A DNA stretch of 64,000 nt from Pseudomonas paraglycinae (GTDB taxonomy: Bacteria; Pseudomonadota; Gammaproteobacteria; Pseudomonadales; Pseudomonadaceae), in contig NZ_BQHR01000008.1 of assembly GCF_021601625.1 (NCBI RefSeq), forward strand, positions 124,001 to 188,000, given 5' to 3'. Below are positions 27,420 through 36,853 of the stretch, piece by piece; within the stretch, counting starts at the first letter, position 1, and the number at the start of each line of letters is the position of its first letter. Position numbers and translations under genes: made by a program. The notes below the pieces were generated by a model. The model had not been told where the DNA came from, ran no database searches, and worked only from the letters and a program-made list of their open reading frames with translations.

Positions 27420-28547
27420 ATGACTTTGAAAACGTTATGTGTGTTCGGCACGCGCCCTGAAGCGATCAAAATGGCTCCCCTGGCGCTGAGCCTTGCTGCC
27501 GACGAACGCTTCGAAGCCAAAGTGTGCGTGACCGGTCAGCATCGCCAGATGCTCGACCAGGTACTGGATCTGTTCGAGATCAAGCCCGACTTTGATCTGA
27601 ACATCATGAAGCCGGGCCAGGATCTGACCGACGTCACCACGGCAATCCTGCAAGGCATGAAAAAGGTCTTTGCCGAATACAAGCCGGATATCGTTCTGGT
27701 ACATGGCGATACGGCAACCACGTTTGCAACGACACTGGCGGCCTACTACCAGCAGATCCCGGTTGCTCATGTCGAGGCGGGGTTGCGTACCGGCAATCTC
27801 TATTCGCCTTGGCCGGAAGAGGCTAACCGCAAACTTACCGGCGCACTGGCAGCGGTCCACTTCGCTCCTACCGAGACCTCCAGACAAAACCTGCTCAAGG
27901 AAGGCGTAGCGGAAGCTTCGATTCACGTGACCGGGAACACGGTCATCGACGCCCTGCTGGACGTTGTTTCACGCGTCAGCAACACAGCCTCTCTGCAACA
28001 GGCTTTCCACGAGCAGTTTTCGTTCATCGGTGAAGGCAAGCGAGTAATCCTCGTCACCGGCCACCGCCGTGAAAGCTTCGGCGACGGCTTCGAGAACATC
28101 TGCAAGGCACTGGCCACTACCGCGAAAGCCTTTCCGGACGTCGAGATTGTCTACCCTGTGCATCTGAATCCGAATGTACGGGAGCCTGTGAATCGTCTTC
28201 TGGCAGGCATCGGAAACATCCACCTGATCGAGCCTCTGGAATACTTGCCGTTTGTCTGGCTGATGAATCGCTCTTACCTGATCCTCAGCGACTCGGGCGG
28301 CATTCAAGAGGAAGCCCCCTCGCTCGGCAAGCCGGTCCTGGTGATGCGTGATACAACGGAGCGCCCGGAAGCTGTTGAGGCAGGTACCGTAAAACTTGTC
28401 GGTACTGCCGTAGACGCAATTACAAGCAACTTGAGCCGCCTGCTGACTGACTCTGATGCCTACGAGCAGATGAGCTACGCTCACAATCCCTACGGTGATG
28501 GGAAGGCTTGTGCTCGCATTCTCGAAACTCTTTCCAAAATCCAATAA
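27420..28547 (+). CDS. wecB: WecB-type UDP-N-acetylglucosamine 2-epimerase (non-hydrolysing)
   Basis: This 375-residue enzyme has the family start [16 protein letters not shown] and the motifs [45 protein letters not shown] and [19 protein letters not shown]. It interconverts UDP-GlcNAc and UDP-ManNAc in the cytoplasm. wecC follows 9 bases later to oxidise the product. The ATG at 27420 is the likely start; a GTG one codon before it is possible. It is the first gene of the plus-strand O-antigen operon. Confidence 0.95.
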   Translation: MTLKTLCVFGTRPEAIKMAPLALSLAADERFEAKVCVTGQHRQMLDQVLDLFEIKPDFDLNIMKPGQDLTDVTTAILQGMKKVFAEYKPDIVLVHGDTATTFATTLAAYYQQIPVAHVEAGLRTGNLYSPWPEEANRKLTGALAAVHFAPTETSRQNLLKEGVAEASIHVTGNTVIDALLDVVSRVSNTASLQQAFHEQFSFIGEGKRVILVTGHRRESFGDGFENICKALATTAKAFPDVEIVYPVHLNPNVREPVNRLLAGIGNIHLIEPLEYLPFVWLMNRSYLILSDSGGIQEEAPSLGKPVLVMRDTTERPEAVEAGTVKLVGTAVDAITSNLSRLLTDSDAYEQMSYAHNPYGDGKACARILETLSKIQ

Positions 28548-28556
28548 GGCCAACGT

Positions 28557-29822
28557 ATGAGCTTTGAAACTGTTTCTGTGGTCGGTCTCGGCTACATTGG
28601 ACTGCCAACGGCAGCCGTTTTCGCCGCCCGCAAGAAAAAGGTGATTGGCGTCGATGTAAACCCCCGCGCTGTCGAAACGATCAATCGCGGTGAAATCCAT
28701 ATCGTCGAACCAGACCTGGATATCGTCGTCCACGCAGCCGTGACCGAAGGTTTCCTGCGGGCCACCACCGTCGCCGAACCGGCAGATGCGTTCATGATCG
28801 CCGTTCCTACGCCTTTCAAAGGCGACTATGAGCCCGATCTTGCCTACATCGAATCCGCCAGCAAATCCATCGCTCCGGTTCTGAAGAAAGGCGATCTGGT
28901 CATTCTCGAGTCCACTTCTCCAGTGGGTGCGACCGAACAGATGTCCGCGTGGCTGGCAGAGGCCCGCCCGGACCTGACCTTCCCGCAAACCCATGGCGAA
29001 GAGTCCGACATTCGTATCGCACACTGCCCCGAGCGCGTTCTGCCGGGTCACGTACTGCGTGAACTGATCGAGAACGATCGCATCATTGGCGGCATGACAT
29101 CGAAATGCTCCGCAGCTGCCGTGCAACTGTACAAAACTTTCGTTGAAGGCGAGTGCATCATCACGGACGCCCGCACCGCCGAAATGTGCAAACTGACCGA
29201 AAACAGCTTCCGTGACGTGAATATTGCATTTGCGAACGAGCTTTCGATCATATGCGACAAGCTGGGTATCAGCGTCTGGGAATTGATCCGTCTGGCCAAT
29301 CACCACCCACGAGTGAACATTCTGCAACCCGGCCCGGGTGTCGGTGGCCACTGCATCGCCGTGGACCCATGGTTCATTGTCAGCAAGACTCCGGAGCAGG
29401 CGCGCCTGATCCGCACAGCTCGTGAAGTGAACGACAGCAAGCCGCAATGGGTGATCGACCAGGTCCAGCAAGCCATCGGCAAGCACCTGCAGGCAAACCC
29501 GGACAAGACGGCCAAGGACGTTACAGTCGCCTGCTTCGGATTGGCCTTCAAACCGGATATCGACGACCTGCGTGAAAGCCCGTCCAAGGCAATCACTTTG
29601 AAAATTGCCGATGCTCATCCGGGCAAGGTACTGGCCGTCGAACCCAATATCGATCAATTGCCTGCCAACATGGAAGGCAAAGTCACTCTCTGCGATATCG
29701 ACAGCGCACTGGCTCAAGCAGATGTGATTGTTCTGCTTGTCGACCACAAGCAATTCAAGTCGATCCCGCAAAGCAGCCTGGCGCGTGCAGAGCGAGTCGA
29801 TACGCGCGGTATCTGGAACTGA
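28557..29822 (+). CDS. wecC: WecC-type UDP-N-acetyl-D-mannosamine dehydrogenase
   Basis: The protein of 421 residues belongs to the UDP-sugar 6-dehydrogenase family. The NAD motif GLGYIGLPTAAVFA is at about 9-22, the substrate Lys/Asn region is TENSFRDVNIAFANEL, and the catalytic Cys lies in PGVGGHCIAVDPWF. The C-terminal domain contains FKPDIDDLRESP. It oxidises UDP-ManNAc twice to UDP-ManNAcA using NAD+. With WecB it supplies one donor sugar of the O-unit. A 133-base gap then separates it from the flippase gene. Confidence 0.95.
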   Translation: MSFETVSVVGLGYIGLPTAAVFAARKKKVIGVDVNPRAVETINRGEIHIVEPDLDIVVHAAVTEGFLRATTVAEPADAFMIAVPTPFKGDYEPDLAYIESASKSIAPVLKKGDLVILESTSPVGATEQMSAWLAEARPDLTFPQTHGEESDIRIAHCPERVLPGHVLRELIENDRIIGGMTSKCSAAAVQLYKTFVEGECIITDARTAEMCKLTENSFRDVNIAFANELSIICDKLGISVWELIRLANHHPRVNILQPGPGVGGHCIAVDPWFIVSKTPEQARLIRTAREVNDSKPQWVIDQVQQAIGKHLQANPDKTAKDVTVACFGLAFKPDIDDLRESPSKAITLKIADAHPGKVLAVEPNIDQLPANMEGKVTLCDIDSALAQADVIVLLVDHKQFKSIPQSSLARAERVDTRGIWN

Positions 29823-29955
29823 CCACTTATCGAAACTGAGCGCAGGACCAGGTGTCTCCATGAGTCACCGGGTCCTGCGCACTTCGTTGCTTCGATGAAA
29901 ACTCCGATGATCATGTGCTCGAATTAGTCATGATGAGATTGAAGAAGGTTGAGAC

Positions 29956-31200
29956 ATGGTCAATCTGCTGATTCAGGCGCTGACACTGATTAGTGGCCTG
30001 GTAGTAAACTTTGTTATTCCTGGTTTATATGGACTTGAAGCCTATGGCGAGTTCATCAAAGCCAACGTGCTGGTTTTTTTATTTCAGAAACTGCTGGACA
30101 TCATCAACGAACAACTTCTTGCAAGCGTTGAACCTGAACACATCCTTGTCACTTCCTTATTTATGGCAAGCCTGATCTTCCTGCTCTTCAGCGGACTAAG
30201 TCAGTTGACGGATCTGGGCAATCCCTTGCTGCTCAGCGTCATGCTGCTTAGTTCAGCCTGCCTGCTGTCACTTTTCGGACTGCGACTCTACCGCTGGATC
30301 GTCGGGTATCTGATTCTGTTTCTGGGGGTTTTCTTCGCCGCCCTGTTTGTCAGCCATCAGAACATCTGGCCGCTGAGCATCGTGGACATCCTGTGCCTGA
30401 CCAACCTGATCCCTTGTCTGCTGGCACTGGTTGCGCTGTTTACTCACGGAGCAAAACTACCGCTTGGCAAGCAGCTGGGCTCAACGCTCTGGCAGGTCAT
30501 TACCCTTCTGCCGCGCATGATCTCCATCACGCTGTTCTTCAACCTGTTCACCAACATACTACCTTACATACTCTCGAAGATCCTGCCGGTTCGTGAGCTG
30601 GGACTGTTTCGCGTGATTGTGTCGATCATTCAATCCGCAACCAGTCTTTTCCCCATCAACGTCAGGGCAGTATTTGTTTCGTTCATATCCGGAGGGCAGC
30701 GCCAGGAGCAATACCGGATCATCATGTCGATCGCCGTGATGTACTTCGCGCTCGTGGGGTTGTTCGGTTATTTCGTATCGTGGCTCTTTCCCAAATATTC
30801 GGGCTATCTGGCCCTGCTCCCCTGCTTGCCGGTTCTCTACTGGGCGGTGGTGACGGAGCGATATCTCATTGCCTCGGGATTTCACCGCAGGGTCATCGCG
30901 ATAAACGTATCACTGGGTTGTATCGCTGTGGTCTGCATGGTCTTTTTCGTGCAGGGACTTGAGGCCGCAAAAGTATTCTATGCACTGGGGTTCTCCGCTT
31001 ACCTGCTGACACTGCACCTGTTCTGTCGCCCCGGCATCCAGCTTCCGGTGATTTTCTGGGTGGCAATACTTTCCCCCCTTTCTATAGTCATGGCCAACGT
31101 CAGCCTGATCTGGGGCATTTTCTATATGTGCTCCCTGTTGATCATCGCAACCTGGACTCTCCGTCTGCGCCTGGCAGATTTCCGTAAATTGAGGTTTTGA
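29956..31200 (+). CDS. Wzx-like O-antigen flippase
   Basis: This 414-residue protein is hydrophobic throughout, with about twelve membrane helices, and begins NLLIQALTLISGLVVNFVIPGLYGLEAYGEF, the usual start of polysaccharide flippases of the MOP superfamily. It would move the undecaprenyl-linked O-unit to the periplasmic face. Sequence identity in such proteins is low, so the call rests on topology, size and the neighbours. Base composition is lower in GC than the flanking core genes. The next gene begins 2 bases after the stop. Confidence 0.7.
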   Translation: MVNLLIQALTLISGLVVNFVIPGLYGLEAYGEFIKANVLVFLFQKLLDIINEQLLASVEPEHILVTSLFMASLIFLLFSGLSQLTDLGNPLLLSVMLLSSACLLSLFGLRLYRWIVGYLILFLGVFFAALFVSHQNIWPLSIVDILCLTNLIPCLLALVALFTHGAKLPLGKQLGSTLWQVITLLPRMISITLFFNLFTNILPYILSKILPVRELGLFRVIVSIIQSATSLFPINVRAVFVSFISGGQRQEQYRIIMSIAVMYFALVGLFGYFVSWLFPKYSGYLALLPCLPVLYWAVVTERYLIASGFHRRVIAINVSLGCIAVVCMVFFVQGLEAAKVFYALGFSAYLLTLHLFCRPGIQLPVIFWVAILSPLSIVMANVSLIWGIFYMCSLLIIATWTLRLRLADFRKLRF

Positions 31201-31202
31201 GA

Positions 31203-31682
31203 ATGAACGCAGTCACGCTTTATCGTATTGGACACTGGTTCTATCAACGAAAGATCCCGGTTATTCCGATGCTCATTCGAAATTTCATTTTCCTGATCTT
31301 CAATTCGTATGTCCCCGTTTCGGCAAGCATTGGCAAAGGCTCGATCTTCGCTTATGGCGCCATCGGCGTTGTGCTTCACGCAAACGCCAGGATCGGTAGC
31401 GGCTGCGTGCTGGGCCAGGGCATCACGATCGGTGCGGCGGAAGGCTTTGCATCCAGCGAAATAAACAAGTGCCCCGTGATTGGCGACAACTGCTATATCA
31501 GTGCAGGCGCAAGAATAATCGGCGACATCAAGATCGGGAACAACTGCCAGATTGGCGCGTCCGCCGTCGTACTGAAGGACGTACCAGACAACTCCGTGGT
31601 TGTTGGAATTCCCGCTCGAATTGTTGGCCAGACATCTGCTGATTTCAAAGCAATTCGTCCGCGGAAGATGGCCGGAGAATAA
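31203..31682 (+). CDS. Serine acetyltransferase-like hexapeptide O-acetyltransferase
   Basis: The protein of 159 residues is a left-handed beta-helix acyltransferase. Hexapeptide repeats run from about residue 45 to 145, including ASIGKGSIFAYG, ARIGSGCVLGQGITIG, PVIGDNCYISAGARIIG and IKIGNNCQIGASAVV, and it ends VVVGIPARIVG. The shape is that of CysE-type enzymes without the N-terminal helical domain of true serine acetyltransferase. In this locus it is best explained as a sugar O-acetyltransferase using acetyl-CoA. The ATG at 31203 is preferred. The stop overlaps the next start (TAATG). Confidence 0.8.
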   Translation: MNAVTLYRIGHWFYQRKIPVIPMLIRNFIFLIFNSYVPVSASIGKGSIFAYGAIGVVLHANARIGSGCVLGQGITIGAAEGFASSEINKCPVIGDNCYISAGARIIGDIKIGNNCQIGASAVVLKDVPDNSVVVGIPARIVGQTSADFKAIRPRKMAGE

Positions 31683-33307
31683 TGATGAAAGAATCATATT
31701 TTAATAAAAACAGTTGCGCGATTGCTGCCGGCGCGGGCACTGCCATTCTTCTTTCACAAGATCCTGGCGCTGCGTTCTACATCGGTACCGCCGGCGTTCT
31801 TCTCCTTATTCTCATGGCACTGAAATCGCCTTGGCACGGTTTGCTGGCGCTCTTTCCAATGGCATTTGCCATGCGTCCGGCGCCACCCTCACTGGGCCTG
31901 CAGGAGCTATCATTTGCAGCATTGCTGGCCACCGTTTTTGCAGGCAGCCTGCTGCAGCTCCTGCGCACGTACACGTTAAAAGATGCACTGAAGGTATTCG
32001 CAGCTCCCCTGCTGGTCGGTCTCCTTATATTGGGCACCAACCTGGCAGTTGCCATGCACAATCACGTTCCCCTCGCCGACTGGGTGAGGGGCGTCATTCC
32101 CTTCCTGTTCATCTACGCATTGATCCCTGTCTGCATATTGGTCAGTCAGGATCAAACGCGTATTCACTGGGTAGGCGGCTCAGTAGCGACGCTGGTCTTT
32201 CTGACCGCCGGATATATCGTTTTTTACTACTTCTACCAAGGCATCTGGAGACCCTACTGGATCGACCCTGCAGACGCTCAGGCCATCAAACTTACAAAAG
32301 AAGCCGCCTTGCACAATGCCAATGCTATCGGCCCCATGCGCGACCGTATAACCATGGTTCTGGCGCAAGCGACCGACAGTCTGCTGCCCGTGGGAATGGC
32401 GGCCGGATTTGTCACTTGCATCCTGTCGCGGCAAAAGCAGATCACCGCTGTCGGTGCCTTGATGTCTCTGCTTTGCATGACCGCCGTACTGATCACTTTC
32501 ACCCGCAGCATGCTGTTGAGCGCACTGCTGGTGATGATGCTTTTTTCCGCCTTCGTTTTTGTGTTTCACGCCCAACTGCGAAAAAAATTGATGGTGAGCG
32601 CCACCGCTCTGGGCATCTGCGCGCTGCTGTTCATTTTCGCTACAGGCATGCAGCAGATCTGGCTCGGCAGGATGAGCCTGCTGATCGAGTCTGGCATAGA
32701 GACAATCGTTAACTGGAAGCCAAGTGAAGAATCAAAAGCCGGCGACGATGGCATGTTGCAACCCATCGTTCCAACAAAGGAAAATGCCGACTTCAACGTC
32801 TCTTCGCGCGTTGTAGAGTATGGCATTGCATGGGACATGTTTAAGTCGCACCCGGTAGCGGGTAACGGACTGGGCATCAAACACGAAATGCGCTGGGAAA
32901 CATCCAGCGGGGAATCGTTTACCCAATGGGTCGCTTATATTCACAACTGGCCGCTCTATACCTTGATGGTCGGTGGCCTGCTGGGAATCATTACTTATGC
33001 GCTGGTCCTGCTGGGCCCGATTGTCCTTCGAGTGACCTCGCTCAGAGTCGAGCCAGCCCACTGGACGATACTGCGATCCGTGGTATTGACCATGGCCATC
33101 TACGGCTTGTTTTTCGCCGTTTTCCGCCTGATCACCTTCAACTTGCTGCTCGCTACAGCCTGGGGCCTGATTCTCACCCAAGCGCTCTCGCGAGCGCCGA
33201 AAGTTCAAAACGACAGGAAGAGTGTTGATACAGGCGAGGCTTCACCCTCACCGTCGTCGCCTGTGCAAAACACCGCCAATCAAGAAAATATGGAGCTCAA
33301 GGCATAA
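31682..33307 (+). CDS. Wzy-like O-antigen polymerase
   Basis: This 541-residue membrane protein has about eleven helices with a large periplasmic loop near residues 325-420 (TNIVNWKPSE region through VSSRVVEYGIAWDMF and HPVAGNGLGIKHEM). This is the O-antigen ligase/polymerase (Wzy_C) pattern. It joins O-units on the periplasmic side of the inner membrane. The WaaL ligase has the same fold, but inside an O-unit locus next to Wzx, Wzy is the better call. Its start overlaps the acetyltransferase stop and its stop overlaps the next start (ATAATG), so the three are translationally coupled. Confidence 0.75.
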   Translation: MMKESYFNKNSCAIAAGAGTAILLSQDPGAAFYIGTAGVLLLILMALKSPWHGLLALFPMAFAMRPAPPSLGLQELSFAALLATVFAGSLLQLLRTYTLKDALKVFAAPLLVGLLILGTNLAVAMHNHVPLADWVRGVIPFLFIYALIPVCILVSQDQTRIHWVGGSVATLVFLTAGYIVFYYFYQGIWRPYWIDPADAQAIKLTKEAALHNANAIGPMRDRITMVLAQATDSLLPVGMAAGFVTCILSRQKQITAVGALMSLLCMTAVLITFTRSMLLSALLVMMLFSAFVFVFHAQLRKKLMVSATALGICALLFIFATGMQQIWLGRMSLLIESGIETIVNWKPSEESKAGDDGMLQPIVPTKENADFNVSSRVVEYGIAWDMFKSHPVAGNGLGIKHEMRWETSSGESFTQWVAYIHNWPLYTLMVGGLLGIITYALVLLGPIVLRVTSLRVEPAHWTILRSVVLTMAIYGLFFAVFRLITFNLLLATAWGLILTQALSRAPKVQNDRKSVDTGEASPSPSSPVQNTANQENMELKA

Positions 33308-35145
33308 TGTGCGGTTTAAGTTTCTTTTGTGTTAAGCAGTCCGCGTCCGACACCAACCTCCAGTTGGAAGCGAGTCTTGCCGTCACAAAACATCGTGGAC
33401 CGGATGCCTCTGGAACATACTTCACTACCGTTGCGGACTTCCAGATAGGACTCGGTCACAACCGACTGAGCATTCTGGATCTGACAGCCGCCGGCAGCCA
33501 GCCCATGCATGCCGGGAATGGCATCAGCATCATTTTCAACGGCGAAGTCTTCAACCATCACGAGTTGAGGGACGACCTCGTCAAGAAGGGTTATACCTTC
33601 AACGGCACGTCCGATACCGAAGTCATCCTGAAGCTGTATGTCGAATACAAGGAACAGGCATTCAAGCAACTGCAAGGAATGTTTTCGCTGGTCATTCTTG
33701 ACGAGAATGCCAGGAAGTTCTTTCTGGTCAGAGATGTCGTGGGCATCAAGCCGGTTTATTACTATTCAAGCGCCAATGGTTTTTATGCCTGCTCGGAAAT
33801 ACGCGGTCTGAAAAGCTATCCAGAGGTTGTTGCTGAGATCGATAACGATGACGTGTTCGAGTTCTTCAACAATGGGTTCATCTACGAGCCCAACACCGGT
33901 TACAAGGCAATCAAGAAAGTACAGCCGGGAACCTATATCGAATTTGACCTGACCACCGGTGCCCGTACAACCGTACGCTACCAGGACATCATCAACTTCA
34001 ATACTCAACGGTCCATTGCCGACACCATCGAGTCTGCGGTCACCCGTCAATTGGAAGCTGATGTTCCGGTAGGGGTGTTCTTCAGCGGCGGCGCCGACTC
34101 CAGCATTCTTGCGAACTACACAGGAGCTGCGGACCTGTTTTTCGCGAAATACGAAGAAACCGAAGACTCCGCGGTGGACATGAAGTTTTCTGCCGAGATC
34201 GCCAAGCACTTGGGCAAAGAACTTAAAGTTACCGAAATTCTCGACGCGAACGACAATCCGTTTGAATCCATCGACTTCGTCGCCAAAAATACTGAAGAGC
34301 TAGTGTCGGATTATACGTTCTGGGCCACCTATCGACTGTCCGACGAGGCCAGGAAGAGCGGATATACCGTAATGCTCAGCGGAATGGGTGGCGACGAAGC
34401 GTTTGCCGGATACCCCCGATACAAGGTCCTCAAACACCACAATCTGATCCGCGCGGTCTACCCGCTGCTCAAATCGTTGCTGAAGCTCAATCTTTTCCCG
34501 AAAAAACTCGACAAGAAGTTCGAGCGACTCGTCTCGTACGCCCAGGAAAGTTATTGGCCGCTGGCGTATTCGCGGATGCTCGGCTATTTCTCAAAACAGG
34601 AACTCAGCAATTTCTTCTCCAACTACTCGACACTGGAAAACACGTACAAACAGCGCCTGGACAATGTGCTGACCCAGTACAAAGGCGATGTGGACGATAA
34701 AGTGAAATGCGCACAGCATTTCGACATGACCGGGTTCCTGAGTCACAACCTGGGCGTTTCCGACAAGGCAAGCATGCTGGCAAGCATCGAACTCAGAGTG
34801 CCGTTGCTGGATGAGCGCGTCGTTGCCAACGGGTTCGCAACCTCCAGTGCCGATCTGTTGAAAGACGGCGCGCCTAAAGCACCGCTCAAGACGCTCTTGA
34901 AAAGCCTGCTCCCCTCCACGCTGGTCAACCGTCCGAAAACCGGGTTCAACCCTCCTCTGGACGGGATCATTCTGCGCCTGGGTGCGGAACGCCTGGCATC
35001 TGAATTCCAGCGAATCTATCAATTCCTCAATCGCGAGGAAGTTGAGCGGCTGATAAAGAGTCACTTTTCCGGTGCCGCCAATAACACCTACAAACTCTGG
35101 CAACTTCTGTATTTTGAACGCTGGCTCAAATTCAACTTCGCTTGA
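33307..35145 (+). CDS. Asparagine synthase-type glutamine amidotransferase
   Basis: The protein of 612 residues has an N-terminal class II glutaminase domain with nucleophile Cys2 (MCGLSFF) and RGPDASG near 33-39. A synthetase domain carries the PP-loop FFSGGADSSILA near residue 258 and SGMGGDEAFAGYPRY near 358. In free amino-acid metabolism it would make asparagine. In O-antigen clusters such proteins (WbpS type) amidate a uronic acid carboxyl group. Here the likely substrate is the ManNAcA made by WecC, which is an inference. The C-terminal third keeps asparagine-synthase helices. Confidence 0.88.
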   Translation: MCGLSFFCVKQSASDTNLQLEASLAVTKHRGPDASGTYFTTVADFQIGLGHNRLSILDLTAAGSQPMHAGNGISIIFNGEVFNHHELRDDLVKKGYTFNGTSDTEVILKLYVEYKEQAFKQLQGMFSLVILDENARKFFLVRDVVGIKPVYYYSSANGFYACSEIRGLKSYPEVVAEIDNDDVFEFFNNGFIYEPNTGYKAIKKVQPGTYIEFDLTTGARTTVRYQDIINFNTQRSIADTIESAVTRQLEADVPVGVFFSGGADSSILANYTGAADLFFAKYEETEDSAVDMKFSAEIAKHLGKELKVTEILDANDNPFESIDFVAKNTEELVSDYTFWATYRLSDEARKSGYTVMLSGMGGDEAFAGYPRYKVLKHHNLIRAVYPLLKSLLKLNLFPKKLDKKFERLVSYAQESYWPLAYSRMLGYFSKQELSNFFSNYSTLENTYKQRLDNVLTQYKGDVDDKVKCAQHFDMTGFLSHNLGVSDKASMLASIELRVPLLDERVVANGFATSSADLLKDGAPKAPLKTLLKSLLPSTLVNRPKTGFNPPLDGIILRLGAERLASEFQRIYQFLNREEVERLIKSHFSGAANNTYKLWQLLYFERWLKFNFA

Positions 35146-35196
35146 GTAGCTCGAAAATACATTACAACGAATCAACCATTTGAATCAGTGACTCAT

Positions 35197-36846
35197 ATGC
35201 GCAACGCACGGATAGCCCGGCTCACAAAGCTCTACCACACTGCCAAAGTGCTGCGACCGGAGCAGATTCTCTATCGAATCTACTATCGTTTTGCCAAGAT
35301 CAAACCGTATGCCGCAACACCGGCGAGCAAGAACCCGTCCTTTGATCTGGCCAATCCACCTCGCTGGAATTCATCGCGCATAACCGAAGACGGGCAGTTC
35401 GACTTCATGGGCAGCAAGGCGGCCATCGAATGGCACAACGAGGCGCTGCCAAAGATCTGGCAATACAATCTGCATTATCTGGATCACCTGACCGCCCGCC
35501 AGGAACATGATTCATCCCTCTCGGAAACGGATCTGGTCAACAGCTGGATCACGGCCAACCCGCCGTTCGCCGGCTGTGGCTGGGAACCTTATACGCTGTC
35601 CCTCAGGATCGTTAACCTGGTCAAGTGGTTGCAAATGCAGCCGCATCTGGATCAGCGCTGGCTGGAAAGCCTGGCAGTGCAGACACACGCACTGTCACAA
35701 CGGATTGAATATCACATCCTCGCAAATCACTTGTTCGTGAATGGCAAGGCGCTGGTTTTCGCGGGCAGCTTTCTGCAGACCGGGGAGGCCGGGAACTGGC
35801 TGAAAACCGGACTGAAGATTCTGGACAGAGAGGTGAAGGAGCAATTCCTGACAGATGGGGCGCATTTCGAACTGTCGCCCATGTACCACGCCTCGTTGCT
35901 TTGGGACATGTGCGACCTGCTCAATCTGGCACTCAATGCCAAAATCGACGCACTGAAAAGCCGTGCACCCGAGTGGCGCCGAGTGATCGAGCAAGGAATC
36001 ATCTGGCTGCGCAGCATGCAGCATCCTGATGGCGAAATCCCCTTCTTCAATGATTGCGCCTTCGGCATTGCTCCTGCCCTGCGCGACATCGAAGGTTATG
36101 CCGCCTTGCTGGGTTGCCAGCCACCGGCAGACGCAGCGGACACTTCTTCGATCGGTGCCATTTGCCATGCCGAAAGCGGGTTTGCGCACATAGCGTTCGG
36201 TGAGGGCAGCAAAGCACTCTTGAACTTTGCACAAGTCGCTCCCGTTTATCAGCCCGGCCATACTCACGCAGATACGTTGAGCTTCGAGTTGAGCGTATTC
36301 GGGCAGCGAGTATTCGTTAACTCCGGCACATCGCAATACGGCGAGGACAGCGAGCGTCATCGTCAACGCAGTACCGCCGCTCATAACACCGTAGAGATCG
36401 ATGGCGAAAATTCCTCGGAGGTCTGGGCCGGCTTCAGGGTCGCCCGCCGCGCCCGCGTCAGCCTGAGCACCTTCGAGAGCACCGGTGAATCCGTTCGCAT
36501 CGTTTGCTCACATGACGGCTACCAGCGCCTGAAGGGCAAGAACCTTCACACGCGGGAGTGGAACGCCACCAGGAACACGCTACAGATCAACGATTCGGTA
36601 ACGGGCGCCTTTGACAAGTCGATCGCAAGATTCCACCTCCACCCCGAGGCGTCAGTGACTCAGAATGACAACGGCCTGACAATCACCCTGGCTTCTGGAG
36701 AGACAGTCTCTGTCTCCATCTCGGGCGCGGCATGCATCAGCATTGCGAACACAACCTGGCACCCGGAGTTCGGCAAGTCCGTGGCGAACCAATGCATCGT
36801 TGTCGAACTATCATCAGACACACTTATTACCCGCGTAACGTGGTGA
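35197..36846 (+). CDS. Heparinase II/III family protein without a signal peptide
   Basis: This 549-residue protein has an N-terminal all-helical (alpha/alpha-toroid) half up to about 360. The C-terminal heparinase II/III half contains the conserved HTHADTLSFELSVFGQRVFVNSGTSQYG and RQRSTAAHNTVEIDG segments, including catalytic-type His and Tyr. No signal peptide or lipobox is present (MRNARIARLTKLYHTAKVLR), unlike secreted lyases. Genes of this type recur in O-antigen and exopolysaccharide loci beside asparagine-synthase genes; their exact role is not settled. No clear ribosome-binding site precedes the ATG at 35197; a GTG at 35188 is in frame. Confidence 0.8.
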   Translation: MRNARIARLTKLYHTAKVLRPEQILYRIYYRFAKIKPYAATPASKNPSFDLANPPRWNSSRITEDGQFDFMGSKAAIEWHNEALPKIWQYNLHYLDHLTARQEHDSSLSETDLVNSWITANPPFAGCGWEPYTLSLRIVNLVKWLQMQPHLDQRWLESLAVQTHALSQRIEYHILANHLFVNGKALVFAGSFLQTGEAGNWLKTGLKILDREVKEQFLTDGAHFELSPMYHASLLWDMCDLLNLALNAKIDALKSRAPEWRRVIEQGIIWLRSMQHPDGEIPFFNDCAFGIAPALRDIEGYAALLGCQPPADAADTSSIGAICHAESGFAHIAFGEGSKALLNFAQVAPVYQPGHTHADTLSFELSVFGQRVFVNSGTSQYGEDSERHRQRSTAAHNTVEIDGENSSEVWAGFRVARRARVSLSTFESTGESVRIVCSHDGYQRLKGKNLHTREWNATRNTLQINDSVTGAFDKSIARFHLHPEASVTQNDNGLTITLASGETVSVSISGAACISIANTTWHPEFGKSVANQCIVVELSSDTLITRVTW

Positions 36847-36853
36847 GGCTTAT

